NCBI RefSeq assembly: GCF_004379255.2
Contig: NC_056033.1
Coordinates: 8,040,172 to 8,104,171, forward strand
Length of the DNA: 64,000 nt
Reading direction: 5' to 3'
Origin: Salvia splendens
Lineage: Eukaryota; Streptophyta; Magnoliopsida; Lamiales; Lamiaceae
Below are positions 9,498 to 20,197 of the stretch, one piece after another. The stretch's first letter is position 1. Each line of letters opens with the position of its first letter. The notes below the pieces were generated by a model, which saw only the letters and a list, made by a program, of their open reading frames with translations, was not told where the DNA came from and searched no databases. The position numbers and the translations under genes were made by a program.

Positions 9498-11440
9498 GAG
9501 CATCCACAATGGTCGGCGGACAAGCATAGCTCAGCCATAGCCCAAACATGCCACATCAGCAGCACTAAATTCCTTCTGCCACATCAGCTGGACAAGCAAC
9601 TGGACAGCCACAGCCATGCCACATCATCAGCACTAAAAACAAATAATTAACAATCACACAAAATACGGAATTAAATTCACGCCACATATACGGAAAAATT
9701 CAACAATTTCATTTAAATTAAAAAAAGGTACATAATTTAACAAAATTACATAATAAAAAAAATTACATAATTTAACAAAATTACATAATTAAAAAAACCT
9801 ATCTTCGTGTAGTCCTCCGCGCCCACAACTCTTCAATTAAATCCTTTTGGAGTCGAATATGAGCATCCACTTGGCGCATGTCTGCATGTGCCTGGATGCG
9901 GCCGGCTTCATCGTGAGGTACCCCGCTTCGTACGTTGGGGGCGGCTGCGCCGTGGCTTGGACCAGCTTCATTATTGTCGTTGGCCCAACTAGTCAGTTGT
10001 ACACCTTCATCTTCGACAATCATGTTGTGCATGATAATACAGGCGTACATTATATCAGCAATGCAGTCGACATGCCACAAACGCGTTGGATCCCTAACTG
10101 CCGCCCATCGAGACTGGAGCACACTAAATGCGCGCTCCACGTCCTTGCGCGCCGACTCCTGTCGTGCCGCAAAGTAGGCCTTCCTCTCATCTGATGCGCA
10201 TCGGATCATCTTCACAAAGACGGGCCACCTAGGGTATATCCCATTCGCCAAGTAGTAGCCCATATCATGTTGGTTGCCGTTGGCGACAAAACTGATGGCC
10301 GGACCGACGCCCTGGCACTGCTCGTTGAAAAGAGGCGACGAGTTGAGGACGTTGAGGTCGTTGTTCGAACCGGCTACCCCAAAATATGCATGCCAAATCC
10401 ACAGCCGGTAATCAGCTACGGCCTCGAGGATCATCGTAGGATTCTTTCCCTTGTAGCCGGTCGTGTAGAACCCTTTTCCAGGCAGCAGGGCAGTTCTTCC
10501 ACTCCCAATGCATACAATCTATGCTGCCTAACATACCCGGGAACCCATGCTTCTCCCCGTGCATCTGCATCAGCTCCTGGCAGTCTTCGGGGGTTGGGCT
10601 TCGAAGGTACTGCTCACCGAATATTTCAACCACGCCCTGACAAAAATACTTCATACATTCAAGGGCAGTCGTCTCGCCGATGTGGAGGTACTCGTCCCAC
10701 ATGTCTGTCGCGCCTCCGTAGGCCAGCTGCCTGATTGTCGCAGTGCACTTTTGAATAGGTGTGTGCCCGGGTCTGCCAGCCACATTTGCCTGAAGCGGAA
10801 ACACAGATATCGACGCTCCAAAGCGTCGACAATACGCATAAACAGGGCTCTGCTCATCCTAAAACGCCGCCTGAAAAGGTTGGCGTTAAACCGCGGCTCC
10901 GGTGCGAAGTAGTCTTCGTATAGCCGATGATGTGCAGCTACGTGATCCCGGTCAATCACTGCTCGGCGGTGGACAACGGGTCGAGGTTGAGGAACCGCCG
11001 GCTGCGAGGCCCGTTGTAGCAGCCGGTCTATCTCTCGGGACGTATAGGCATCCAAATGTTCGTTCAAACGCCGTTCGTACTCCTCAGCATCCCCACCACT
11101 ACCACTACTACTACCACCCGCGTTACTCATTTCACATTGTTGATCTTGTACAGAAATTAAGATAGAGAGAGTACTCGTTAAAACAAGTGGTGCGAATGAA
11201 AATGTCGCGCAAATCGCGTATATATAGTGTTTCGAAAATTAAAAAAAAAATTGGCTCGCCGGTTCCTCGCCGATCGGGAGGCTGCAATAGCGGCGAGCTG
11301 ATCGGCGAGAGAATCGGCGAGAGCCAGGGAATCGGCGTTCCCTCGCCAAAATTCTCGCCGATTTGGCGCTCGCCGGCTGCAATAGTTCGCGAGCGCCAAA
11401 AATCGGCGAGTCGCTCGCTAGCCGACCATTGGAGTTGCTC
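9498..11440 (-). mobile_element. PIF/Harbinger DNA transposon, about 1.9 kb
   Basis: Terminal inverted repeats GAGCATCCACAATGG (left) and GAGCAACTCCAATGG (right, inverted) are flanked by TTA at 9495-9497 and 11441-11443, the expected Harbinger target duplication. The element carries a minus-strand DDE transposase relic. The accessory Myb-like ORF usual in autonomous members is not seen. Related termini occur at 3405-4214 and 36117-36822. Confidence 0.85.
9799..11130 (-). pseudogene. Harbinger (ALP1-like) transposase, frameshifted
   Basis: Three overlapping minus-strand frames (11130-10651, 10804-10412, 10434-9799) together cover a typical Harbinger transposase. It begins MSNAGGSSSGSG; FRRRFRMSRALFMRIVDAL and the first catalytic Asp in GMLGSIDCMHWEW are in the first two frames, and WIWHAYFGVAGSNNDLNVL, ARKDVERAFSVLQSRWA (third catalytic Glu) and MHNMIVEDEG are in the last. 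Frame changes lie near 10790 and 10440. Where relatives usually read ASYDLWIW this copy reads ADYRLWIW, so the second catalytic Asp appears replaced. It is probably inactive. Confidence 0.85.
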
Positions 11441-11494
11441 TTAGTGAAAGAAATTAAAGAGACATAAACTTAAGGATTAGCATGTAGGAGTAGC

Positions 11495-12065
11495 TAGGGG
11501 TGCTTATTCGGCCGGTTCCAGCTTGGAACCGAAGAATCGGTTTGTCATCTAATTTTAATTCAAAATTTTACTCGAATAAAAATTTAAATAATTCTATACC
11601 CAAAAAATTAATAACCCAATATCTAAAAATATAAAAATTCATGAACTTAATACCTAAAAGTACGAATAAACATAAGTCAAATAGGAAAAACTAACAAAGC
11701 AACAATATTCATAATTGGAAAACTAAAAATTTAAACAATTAAATACCTATAAAAGTCCAACACCTAAAAATATTCGATAAGTCAATACCTAAATTATAAA
11801 ATAGGGTTAGGAAACTTGAATAATAGTAATAGAATACTAAGTTATATAAATATGAAATATAAAATATAAATTAAAAATTAAATTAAAATTTAATCGGTTC
11901 CCGGTTAAGAATCGGTAGGTACCGGTTAGAATTGGAACCGGTTTTATCAAAAAAATTAGAACCGGTATCGGACCGGATATTTCGGTTCCGGTTCCTCAAT
12001 TAACCGGTCGGTTCCGATTTCGATTCTGATTAACCGAGAACTGGAGAACCGGTTAAGAACCCCTA
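11495..12065. mobile_element. hAT-type MITE, 571 bp
   Basis: Termini TAGGGGTGCTTA (left) and TAGGGGTTCTTA (right, inverted) are flanked by an exact 8-bp duplication GGAGTAGC at 11487-11494 and 12066-12073. Subterminal regions are full of CCGGTTC/GAACCGG motifs on both sides, which look like transposase-binding repeats. There is no coding content. Confidence 0.8.
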
Positions 12066-13186
12066 GGAGTAGCACTCCAAAATGCTAATTATGGAGTAGT
12101 ACTATTAGCCATATGAAGACAGTTTCATATTTTGTTTATAACTGTTTAATATACTATCTAGTTTGATCTTGGTCTACTATTAAATTGAATCGGAAAATTA
12201 GCGGATTTTTTTTAATATGGCCAATTAACCTGTCACTATAATCAAATCGAAATATTAATATTTATTACTAGAAATTAAAATTTAAAAATGCTAACAAGAC
12301 CTTAATTATGATTGATTATGAACTAAAAATTTTATTTTATTCTTTTAAAAAATTTATAAACTCCTATTTATGATACTTTTAAAATTTACTAAAAACAGAT
12401 CTAAATTGGGATCTCGATTATTACACGTGAGTTAGCACTATAGTCATATAATTTAGAGCAATTGATTGTCACCAGAGAGTGATCTACTGTATAATAACCT
12501 CAATGAAGTAAGCTTAAACAAATTTTTATCAAATCAAATTTGAATAATAAATTAATTTCTAACTTAAATCAACTTTTTTTTAGTTATGCACGAGGAAGCT
12601 CTGAGATTCTGGAGTAGGCTTTTATAGTTTGACCCAACAATTATTTTTGGTTGCGGATCGGCCCAACACTCGATAATTGGGCAGAATATATCCGGATCCA
12701 TTCGTGGCTTTGTATTTGAATTAATAGAGATTGTATGTACATTCTTTTTTAGTTAACAGTAGATCTTATAATGATCAATGGTTTATGTTGAGTTTCCGTC
12801 TCTCTCTATATACATACTAACTCCTCGACGAAAAATAGTCTCATTTTGTCATTTTGGGTGTCTAACAAAAATAGTCACATTTCAAAAATGAAAATTTTCT
12901 TTTTATGCTTTACCCACTTTTCTATTCTCTCTTGTTTTTTCTCTATTCTCTCCTACTTTATCAATTTTTCACATCTTTCTCTTACTTTACTACTTCTGAT
13001 TAAAACTCATGTCATTCACAAATAATACTATTTTTTTTGGACGGGGAATATATATTTGAAGACGATGGATTGAGATATATTTTCTGATCAATAGCTTTTA
13101 ATCTGTGTTACCCTCTCTTCCTTATCCTGAGAAAAGCCTTCTTAAATGATGCATCTAAATTCCTTATCATGTCTCCCACCACTACA
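12066..13186. other. Intergenic DNA with a degraded Stowaway-like MITE
   Basis: Mostly AT-rich without genes. About 12820-13048 is bounded by CTCCTCGACGAAAAATAGTCT and its rough inverse ending GGACGGGGAATA, an old Stowaway-type element. Confidence 0.45.
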
Positions 13187-13191
13187 TGTTT

Positions 13192-13740
13192 TGTTATGAG
13201 GATTGGGGCAAAACTGCACAATCAGTCAAGCTCGGTGTTAGCCGAGCTTAATCGTGCGCGGCAGGGACTGATATACTGTTAGGTGATTGATTGCAGCTCG
13301 GTGATTAGCCGAGCTTAATCGTGCTCGGTGATTAGCCGAGCTTGCTGGTGCTCGGTATTGGCCGAACTTAGTCGAGTTCGGTGTTGGCCGAACTTAGTCG
13401 AGTTCGGTGTTGGCCGTTGTTATTAACTGATGCATAGACAAACGTGAGCCGTCGGATGCGATTAGTTAGTTAGCTTAAATGACAGCCGTTGGATTTGTTT
13501 TGGTTGTTAGATTAGTGTTATATAGAGTGAATAACCGAGCTGTGCAAGCGGAGTGAGAGAAAAAGATTTTTCATCCATCAGTTTGTAATCTTCCACAAGA
13601 AATTGAATACAAGATTTCCATTAATTCTCCGAGAGTTGTTCTTAGCTTTATTCATTTTCATATCGAGTGTTTGTTCTTCTTGTTCCGGAATCGATCTTGT
13701 TGTGATAGCAAGATTGAGTCGCGTATTTGCTACCATTACA
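13192..13740 (+). repeat. 5' LTR of the Copia element
   Basis: 549 bp, TG...CA. It includes a TATATAGAGTG promoter-like site near 13520 and palindromic GCTCGGT..GCCGAGC repeats in the U3 part. Confidence 0.93.
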
Positions 13741-13787
13741 AATTGGCGCCGTCTGTGGGAAAACGAAGAAGGACGACGCATTCAACA

Positions 13788-16700
13788 ATGTCTACCACGA
13801 AGTTCGACGTTGAGCGGTTCACCGGCGAAAATGATTTCGGCCTGTGGAGATTGAAAATGAAAGCTGTTCTTATGCAGCAAGGAGTCTGGGATTATGTCAA
13901 ATCCAAGGCGGATGAGGAGGAGATTCAAGGAATGGATGCGGCGAAATCTCAAGAACTGGAATACAAGGCGTATAGCTCGATTGTCTTGTGCCTCAGCGAT
14001 AGAGTCTTGAGGGAGGTTCAAAAGGAAGATGATGCCGCAGGAGTTTGGGAGAAGTTAGAGAAAATCTATATGGAGAAGTCGATCTCAAATAGATTGCATC
14101 TCAAACAAAGGTTATTCAATTTCAAGTTTTCTGACTCCAAGAACTTAGCAGATCAATTAGAAGATTTTCGCAAGTGCATAGATGATCTTGAGAGTGTGGA
14201 TGATGCCATGAAAGATGAGGATAAAGCTTTGATGTTATTGAATGCTCTGCCTCAGAGTTTTGAGCAATTCAAAGACTCAATACTTCTTGGAAGGGATTCG
14301 AAGGTGACTTTAGAGGAGGTATATTCTGCATTAAAGCTGAAGGGAATGCAGAAATCTGTCAGCAAGCAAATCGATCAAGCTGCTGAAAGCCTTAATGTTA
14401 AGACTGCATCAAAGAAACAATTCAAATTCAAGAAACCCTCATCTGATAAATGGAGACCACGGGGTGCGAAGGAAGGTGATCAGAAGGAGTCAAGAAGTTG
14501 TTTTTGGTGTAAGAAACCAGGACACATCAAGCAAAATTGCTTTGCTTGGAAGAAAAGACAAGCTGAAAATCACAAAGCAGATGGTACAGCAGCTATCACT
14601 GAGGAAATTGAAGAGGCAAGAGCTCTCAATGTGGTGGAGGATAGTCCATTATCAAGGCTGTGGATCATGGATTCAGGTTGCAGTTTCCATATGTCCTCCA
14701 ACCTTGACTGGTTCCAAGATTTAAAGGAATCTGAAGGCTCGGTGTTGCTAGGAGATGATCATGTGTGTGATGTAAGGGGTGTTGGGAACATATGCTTGAG
14801 GATGGAAGATGGATCACTGCGAAAGCTTACTGATGTAAGGTACATCCCATCCATCAAGAGAAATTTGATCTCATTGGGACTTCTTGAGAAGATAGGTTAT
14901 AGATTGACCCTTTATGGTGGAGAAATGCTTGTTACAAAGGATGGCCAGACGATTATGAGAGCTATCAGAAGTAATGTACTCTATTATCTACAAGCTGAGC
15001 CTATTGATGGTTCTGCAAATTCAACTCAACAAACCATCAATTGGCATACAAGGCTCGGGCATGTAGGAGTTGCTGGGATGATGCAGTTGGTGAAACAAGG
15101 CATAATTCAGATGTCTGAGTCTGATGTACAAAGACACATTGGATCTTGTGAGGAGTGCATACTTGGTAAGAGCAAAAAACTGCCATATGGAGTGGGCAAG
15201 CACACATCGAAAGAGCCTCTCCAATATGTTCACAGTGACATATGGGGACCTGCACCAGTGAATAGCCTTGGAGGAGGCAGGTATTTCTTATCCTTTGTTG
15301 ATGATTTTTCAAGGAAGGTTTGGATAGTAATAATGAAAGACAAGTCAGAAACATTCCAGAGGTTTCAAGAATGGTGTGTAGGTGTTGAGTTGGAGAAAGG
15401 AAAGCCATTGAGGTGTCTTAGGACTGACAACGGGCTTGAGTTCTTGTCCCATGAATTTGATGGATTCTGTAAAGATAAGGGGATAAAGAGGCACAGAACA
15501 GTCCCTCACAACCCACAACAAAATGGGGTTGCTGAGAGGATCAATAGAACCATTCTTGAAAGGGTGAGGTGCATGTTAATAGCGTCTGGAATGTCTAAAC
15601 CATTTTGGGGTGAAGCAGCCTCTACTGCTGTTGTTTTGATCAATAAATGTCCTTCAGCTGCCATTGAAAATCAGACCCCAGACAGCAAATGGTATGGATC
15701 TTATGGGGATTATTCAAAACTGAGGCCATTTGGGTGTAGAGCTTATGCTCACATAAAGCAAGGTAAATTGGAACCTAGAGCTCTCAGGTGTGTAATGATT
15801 GGGTATCAGATGGGAGTCAGTGGGTACAGGCTGTGGTGCTGTGAGGAAGGAAACAAGAAAGTGGTGGTTAGCAGAGATGTGATCTTCAAAGAATCTGAAA
15901 TGCCTTTCCTCAACAAGGATAATCAGAAAGTTCATTTTGAGGTGGAGAACCAGAGAGTAACTACAGATGTAACTCAGACTGATCTAAATGCTACATCTGA
16001 TGTCAGTGGTGGTGGAGCTTCTGGAATGCAAGCTGAAATCAGAACACCAGAGAGAGTGATTGCTAGAAACAGAGCAAAGAGGAATATTAAGCTCCCTTCT
16101 AGATTTAATGATTATGACATGATGCACTATGCACTGGCAGTGGCTGAACAGATGGATTACCATGAACCTTCATCTTATAAAGAAGCAATCAGAAGCCCTG
16201 AAAAGGATCAGTGGTTGTTAGCTATGCAAGAGGAGATTGATAGCTTGTATAAAAACCACACATGGATCTTGGTACTGAGGCCTACTGATCAGAAAACAGT
16301 AGGGTGCAAATGGATTTACAAAAAGAAGGTTGAGGCCTTCAACAACAACCATATCAGGTTCAAAGCAAGGTTGGTGGCTAAGGGGTTCACACAGAGGGAG
16401 GGTGTGGATTACAATGAAATTTTCTCACCTGTTGTCAAACACAGCTCCATCAGGCTATTACTTGCTATAGTTGCTCAAAGAGATTGGGAATTGCAACAAC
16501 TTGATGTTAAAACTGCTTTTCTCCATGGTGAACTTGAAGAAAAAATATACATGGAGCAACCACCTGGTTTTGTGAAGCCAGGAGATGAAAAGAAAGTGTG
16601 TTTGCTAAAAAGAAGTCTCTATGGTCTCAAACAAAGCTCAAGGCAGTGGTACCTGAGGTTCAATGTGTTCATGCAGAAGATTGGGTTTGAAAAATCTTTG

Positions 16701-17513
16701 TATGATCACTGTGTGTTCATCAAGAGAAGAGGTGGAGTTGCTGTAGCATATCTACTGTTATATGTAGATGATATGCTGATCTCTGCAGAGCATAAGGAAG
16801 AGGTGGAGTTAGTGAAGGCTGATCTGAAATCTGAATTCGATATGAAAGATCTTGGTGATGCCAAGAAGATTCTTGGGATGGAAATTATCAGAGATAGAGA
16901 TCACAAGCAGATATGGCTGACTCAAAGGGATTATATCAGTAGTGTGATCAAGAAATTCCAGATGGATCATAGCAAACCAGTGAGCATGCCCCTGAGTTCA
17001 CAGTTCAAGCTCAGCAGCAATCAAAGCCCTAAAGATGATGAACAGAGAAGAGAAATGGATAAGGTCCCATATGCAAACATAGTGGGGAGTATCATGTACA
17101 CCATGGTGTGTACAAGGCCAGATATCAGCCAGGCAATAAGTGTTGTGAGCAGGTACATGGCTGATCCGGGTATACAGCATTGGCAAGCTTTAAAATGGAT
17201 ATTAAGGTATCTCAATGGCACTCGGGATTATGGCATACTGTTTGATGGAAGTAAGAATTTTGATACACAGCCTCTATTGGGATAATGTGATTCAAATAGT
17301 GCCATATGTCTATCAAAACATCAGACATTCCATGAGAGGAGCAAGCATGTGGATGTTAAGCTTCATTTTGTGAGGGATGAAGTTGAAAAGGGCTCAGTAA
17401 AGATTGAGAAAGTAGCTACTGAGCACAATGCTGCTGATATGCTAACAAAGGTGTTACCCGGACTTAAGTTGAAGTATTGCATGGATTTGGTGAATCTGAT
17501 TCAGCTGGAGTGA
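13788..17513 (+). pseudogene. Copia gag-pol polyprotein with RNase H deletion
   Basis: The element's own ATG is at 13788, 47 bp past the LTR (the frame is open further upstream but that lies in the LTR). Order: gag core (from residue 1), zinc knuckle CFWCKKPGHIKQNC about residue 238, protease WIMDSGCSFHM about 294, integrase HHCC region about 419 then catalytic D, D (RTDNGLEF) and E (NGVAERINR), and reverse transcriptase with YVDDMLIS about residue 992. The frame stops at 17283-17285. Directly after the stop, in the same frame, the RNase H end resumes (CDSNSAICLSKHQTFHERSK) and runs to 17513. The RNase H middle, normally the ADxxGD and EAEY segments, is missing. The deletion junction created the stop. 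Confidence 0.9.
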
Positions 17514-17569
17514 TTGTGGAAGATGGATATGCTCTGTGGATTGTCCAGTTGTGTCCCAAGGTGGAGATT

Positions 17570-18118
17570 TGTTATGAGGATTGGGGCAAAACTGCACAAT
17601 CAGTCAAGCTCGGTGTTAGCCGAGCTTAATCGTGCGCGGCAGGGACTGATATACTGTTAGGTGATTGATTGCAGCTCGGTGATTAGCCGAGCTTAATCGT
17701 GCTCGGTGATTAGCCGAGCTTGCTGGTGCTCGGTATTGGCCGAACTTAGTCGAGTTCGGTGTTGGCCGAACTTAGTCGAGTTCGGTGTTGGCCGTTGTTA
17801 TTAACTGATGCATAGACAAACGTGAGCCGTCGGATGCGATTAGTTAGTTAGCTTAAATGACAGCCGTTGGATTTGTTTTGGTTGTTAGATTAGTGTTATA
17901 TAGAGTGAATAACCGAGCTGTGCAAGCGGAGTGAGAGAAAAAGATTTTTCATCCATCAGTTTGTAATCTTCCACAAGAAATTGAATACAAGATTTCCATT
18001 AATTCTCCGAGAGTTGTTCTTAGCTTTATTCATTTTCATATCGAGTGTTTGTTCTTCTTGTTCCGGAATCGATCTTGTTGTGATAGCAAGATTGAGTCGC
18101 GTATTTGCTACCATTACA
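17570..18118 (+). repeat. 3' LTR of the Copia element
   Basis: 549 bp, identical by eye to the 5' LTR at 13192-13740, followed by the TGTTT target duplication. Confidence 0.93.
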
Positions 18119-18123
18119 TGTTT

Positions 18124-18565
18124 AGCATAGAAAGTGATGATATAAACTGACATGCACTAAGAAAAGAACACACAAGATTTATTAAGGGATAACAAATGAT
18201 AAAAAGAAAGATTCACTAAATTTAAATATTGGATATATTGCTTGTTTAACTTAGGAAACTATTGATTCTTGAGGAAATTGATGCTAAAAGAAGCAGAATT
18301 CCACCGGGAGAGTGAGAATCTTTGAGCTATCCATTGCAGATTCAAGAAATGATTGCCGAAACAAAACCAAATTGATTATCATGATCATGGCTTGGGTAGT
18401 CCCACTTGCAATCCAAGCAATGTGGCCAATGCTACGATAAATATATATAGAAAGGGTGAGAGCATTACTTTCCAATAAGTTATCAATTCCAGAAATAAAA
18501 AATAGTTTCAGCTTTATTCACAAGAAGATATTGTTTGAAACATGAATATGAAGAAACATAAATAG
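18124..18565. other. Short intergenic spacer between two retrotransposons
   Basis: AT-rich DNA with no coding or repeat feature that I recognise. Confidence 0.4.
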
Positions 18566-18570
18566 AATAA

Positions 18571-19276
18571 TGATGGGGTGCGTACTAAACAAGCCCAACA
18601 GCAATGACGGCCCATCAGCCCAAAGCCCAAGGAAGAGTATGAGTTCGGCATTACCAAAGAGTTCGGCCTCAGCCTACAGCTCGGTAAAAGCCAACCTATC
18701 AAGCTCTACTCTCAGATCGGCAACCAAAGCAGGAGTATGAGTTCGGCATTACCAAAGAGTTCGGCCTCAGCCTACAGCTCGGTAAAAGCCAACCAATCAA
18801 GCTCTGCTCTCAGGTCGGCATCAAGCTCTACTCAAAGATCGGCAACCAAAGCAGTTCGGTCTCAGTATTCGACCGAACAAGGAGTTAGTGGACCCATACA
18901 GGATGTCCAACACACCCACTACCACGTGGTGTCAACTCAGGCCACGATCGTAGGCCATGACCTACGCTACATCCACGATCTTAGGCCATGACCTACACGA
19001 CATCCACGACTTAGGGTGGAGATGCAAGCCACGATCTTAGTTCCATATATAAATAGAACTTAGATCTGATATGGGGAGGTTAGAATCTCTCTAGAGAAAA
19101 AATCATATAGCAAGTCTGTGTTGTAAGCTGTAATTCGCAGATCAAGCAATACAAACCTGCCCCCATTTCTCCCCGTGGACGTAGATTTACCTCAGTAAAT
19201 CGAACCACGTAAAATTTCCGTGTCGTAATTTATTTTTACGAGCATTCATCATCATCAATAATTCGCGGATTCATCA
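18571..19276 (+). repeat. Left LTR of the Tat element, in solo-LTR context
   Basis: 706 bp. The AATAA duplication sits directly on both sides (18566-18570 and 19277-19281), so on its own this is a textbook solo LTR. It matches the LTR at 28501-29206 with no difference that I can see. Internal repeats of a GAGTATGAGTTCGGCATTACC-type unit lie in its U3. TATAAATAG near 19045 is a likely TATA box. Confidence 0.88.
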
Positions 19277-20197
19277 AATAAGATTAAGATTATGATGGTG
19301 TCATATATCACCAAAGCCACCTCTGTCTGCTATCTAAGGAAAAATGGGAAAAGGAGACAGTTTATTAGGGTGTGTTTGGAACATGGAATTGGAGCTATGG
19401 AAATAGAATTCGAGCCTCCAATTTCAATTCCATTGTTGGTATCTCAAAAATGTAGTAAAGAATTAGAATTGAATTATAATTTCAAGTTTTACAATTCCAT
19501 GATTTGAATTTCATATCAAAAGTAGAAAATTGAAATTTCAAATAGTCATAAAATTAGATAGCTTCACTATATACTCACTACACACATTTCACACACACTC
19601 TATACACACACATTTCACACACTACACAAACTACACACATTTCACACACTACACACACTACACACATTTCACGCACTACACATATTTCACACACTACACA
19701 CGTTTAATGCACTACACAAATTTCACACACTACACACATTTCACACACTACACAAATTTGGGTATAGTGTGTGTGTTTTGGGTATAGTGTGCGTAGTGTG
19801 TGTATTTTGAGTAAAATTTGTGTTGTGTGTGTATTTTGTGTGTAGTATATGTATTTTTTGTATAGGGTATGTAGTGTGTTTATTTTGTGTATAACATGTG
19901 TGTATAGTGTGCAATGTGTGGAGTGCTTTTTTTTATAGTGTGTGCAGTGTGTGTATATTGTGTGCATTGAATGTATTTTGTGTATAATGTGCGTAGTGTG
20001 TGTATATTGCATGCAGTGTGTGTATTTTGTGTATAGTGTGTGTGGGGTGTGTGAAGTGTGTGTATGTGTGTATAGTATGTGTATTTTGTGTGAAGTATGT
20101 GTGAGTGTGTATATTTTATATGTATTGTGTACAAATTGTTCAAATCCAATTTTATAAAATTCTAATTTCAATTCAATTCCAATTATATGTAACAAAC
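19277..20197. repeat. 921-bp flank block, copy 1 (duplicate of 29207-30127)
   Basis: This block is the same, by eye, as 29207-30127, and the preceding LTRs are also the same, giving a 1,627-bp direct repeat (18571-20197 and 28501-30127, offset 9,930). After 20197 the copies diverge: this one enters the Tat internal region, the other continues into host DNA. The block contains a large fold-back element. Confidence 0.9.
19369..20197. mobile_element. Fold-back/MITE-like element with CACACTA and TAGTGTG arms (copy 1)
   Basis: The left end GTGTTTGGAACATGGAATTGG and the inverse of the right end GTTTGTTACATATAATTGG are similar. Inside, 19580-19760 is a low-complexity CACACACTACACATTTCA array and 19760-20120 is its rough inverse, TGTGTAGTGTGTGTATTTTG. 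The two arms could pair into a long hairpin. The second copy is at 29299-30127. Confidence 0.55.

Larger units (their letters stand above)
13192..18118 (+). mobile_element. Ty1/Copia retrotransposon with 549-bp LTRs
   Basis: LTRs at 13192-13740 and 17570-18118 begin TGTTATGAGG and end CCATTACA. I see no base difference between them. The 5-bp target duplication TGTTT is perfect (13187-13191, 18119-18123). A GGCGCCGTCTGTGGG primer-binding-like sequence follows the 5' LTR, and a purine tract (AAGGTGGAGATT) precedes the 3' LTR. The LTRs contain repeated CTCGGTGATTAGCCGAGC motifs. The insertion is very recent, although the polyprotein is internally deleted. Confidence 0.95.

Noticed and set aside
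9847..10912. Plus-strand frames across the Harbinger element
   Set aside because: They are antisense shadows of the transposase relic on the minus strand.
19292..19507. 71-aa frame MMVSYITKATSVCYL, identical at 29222-29437
   Set aside because: It overlaps the end of a MITE-like element and has no family motif; both copies exist only because the flank is duplicated.
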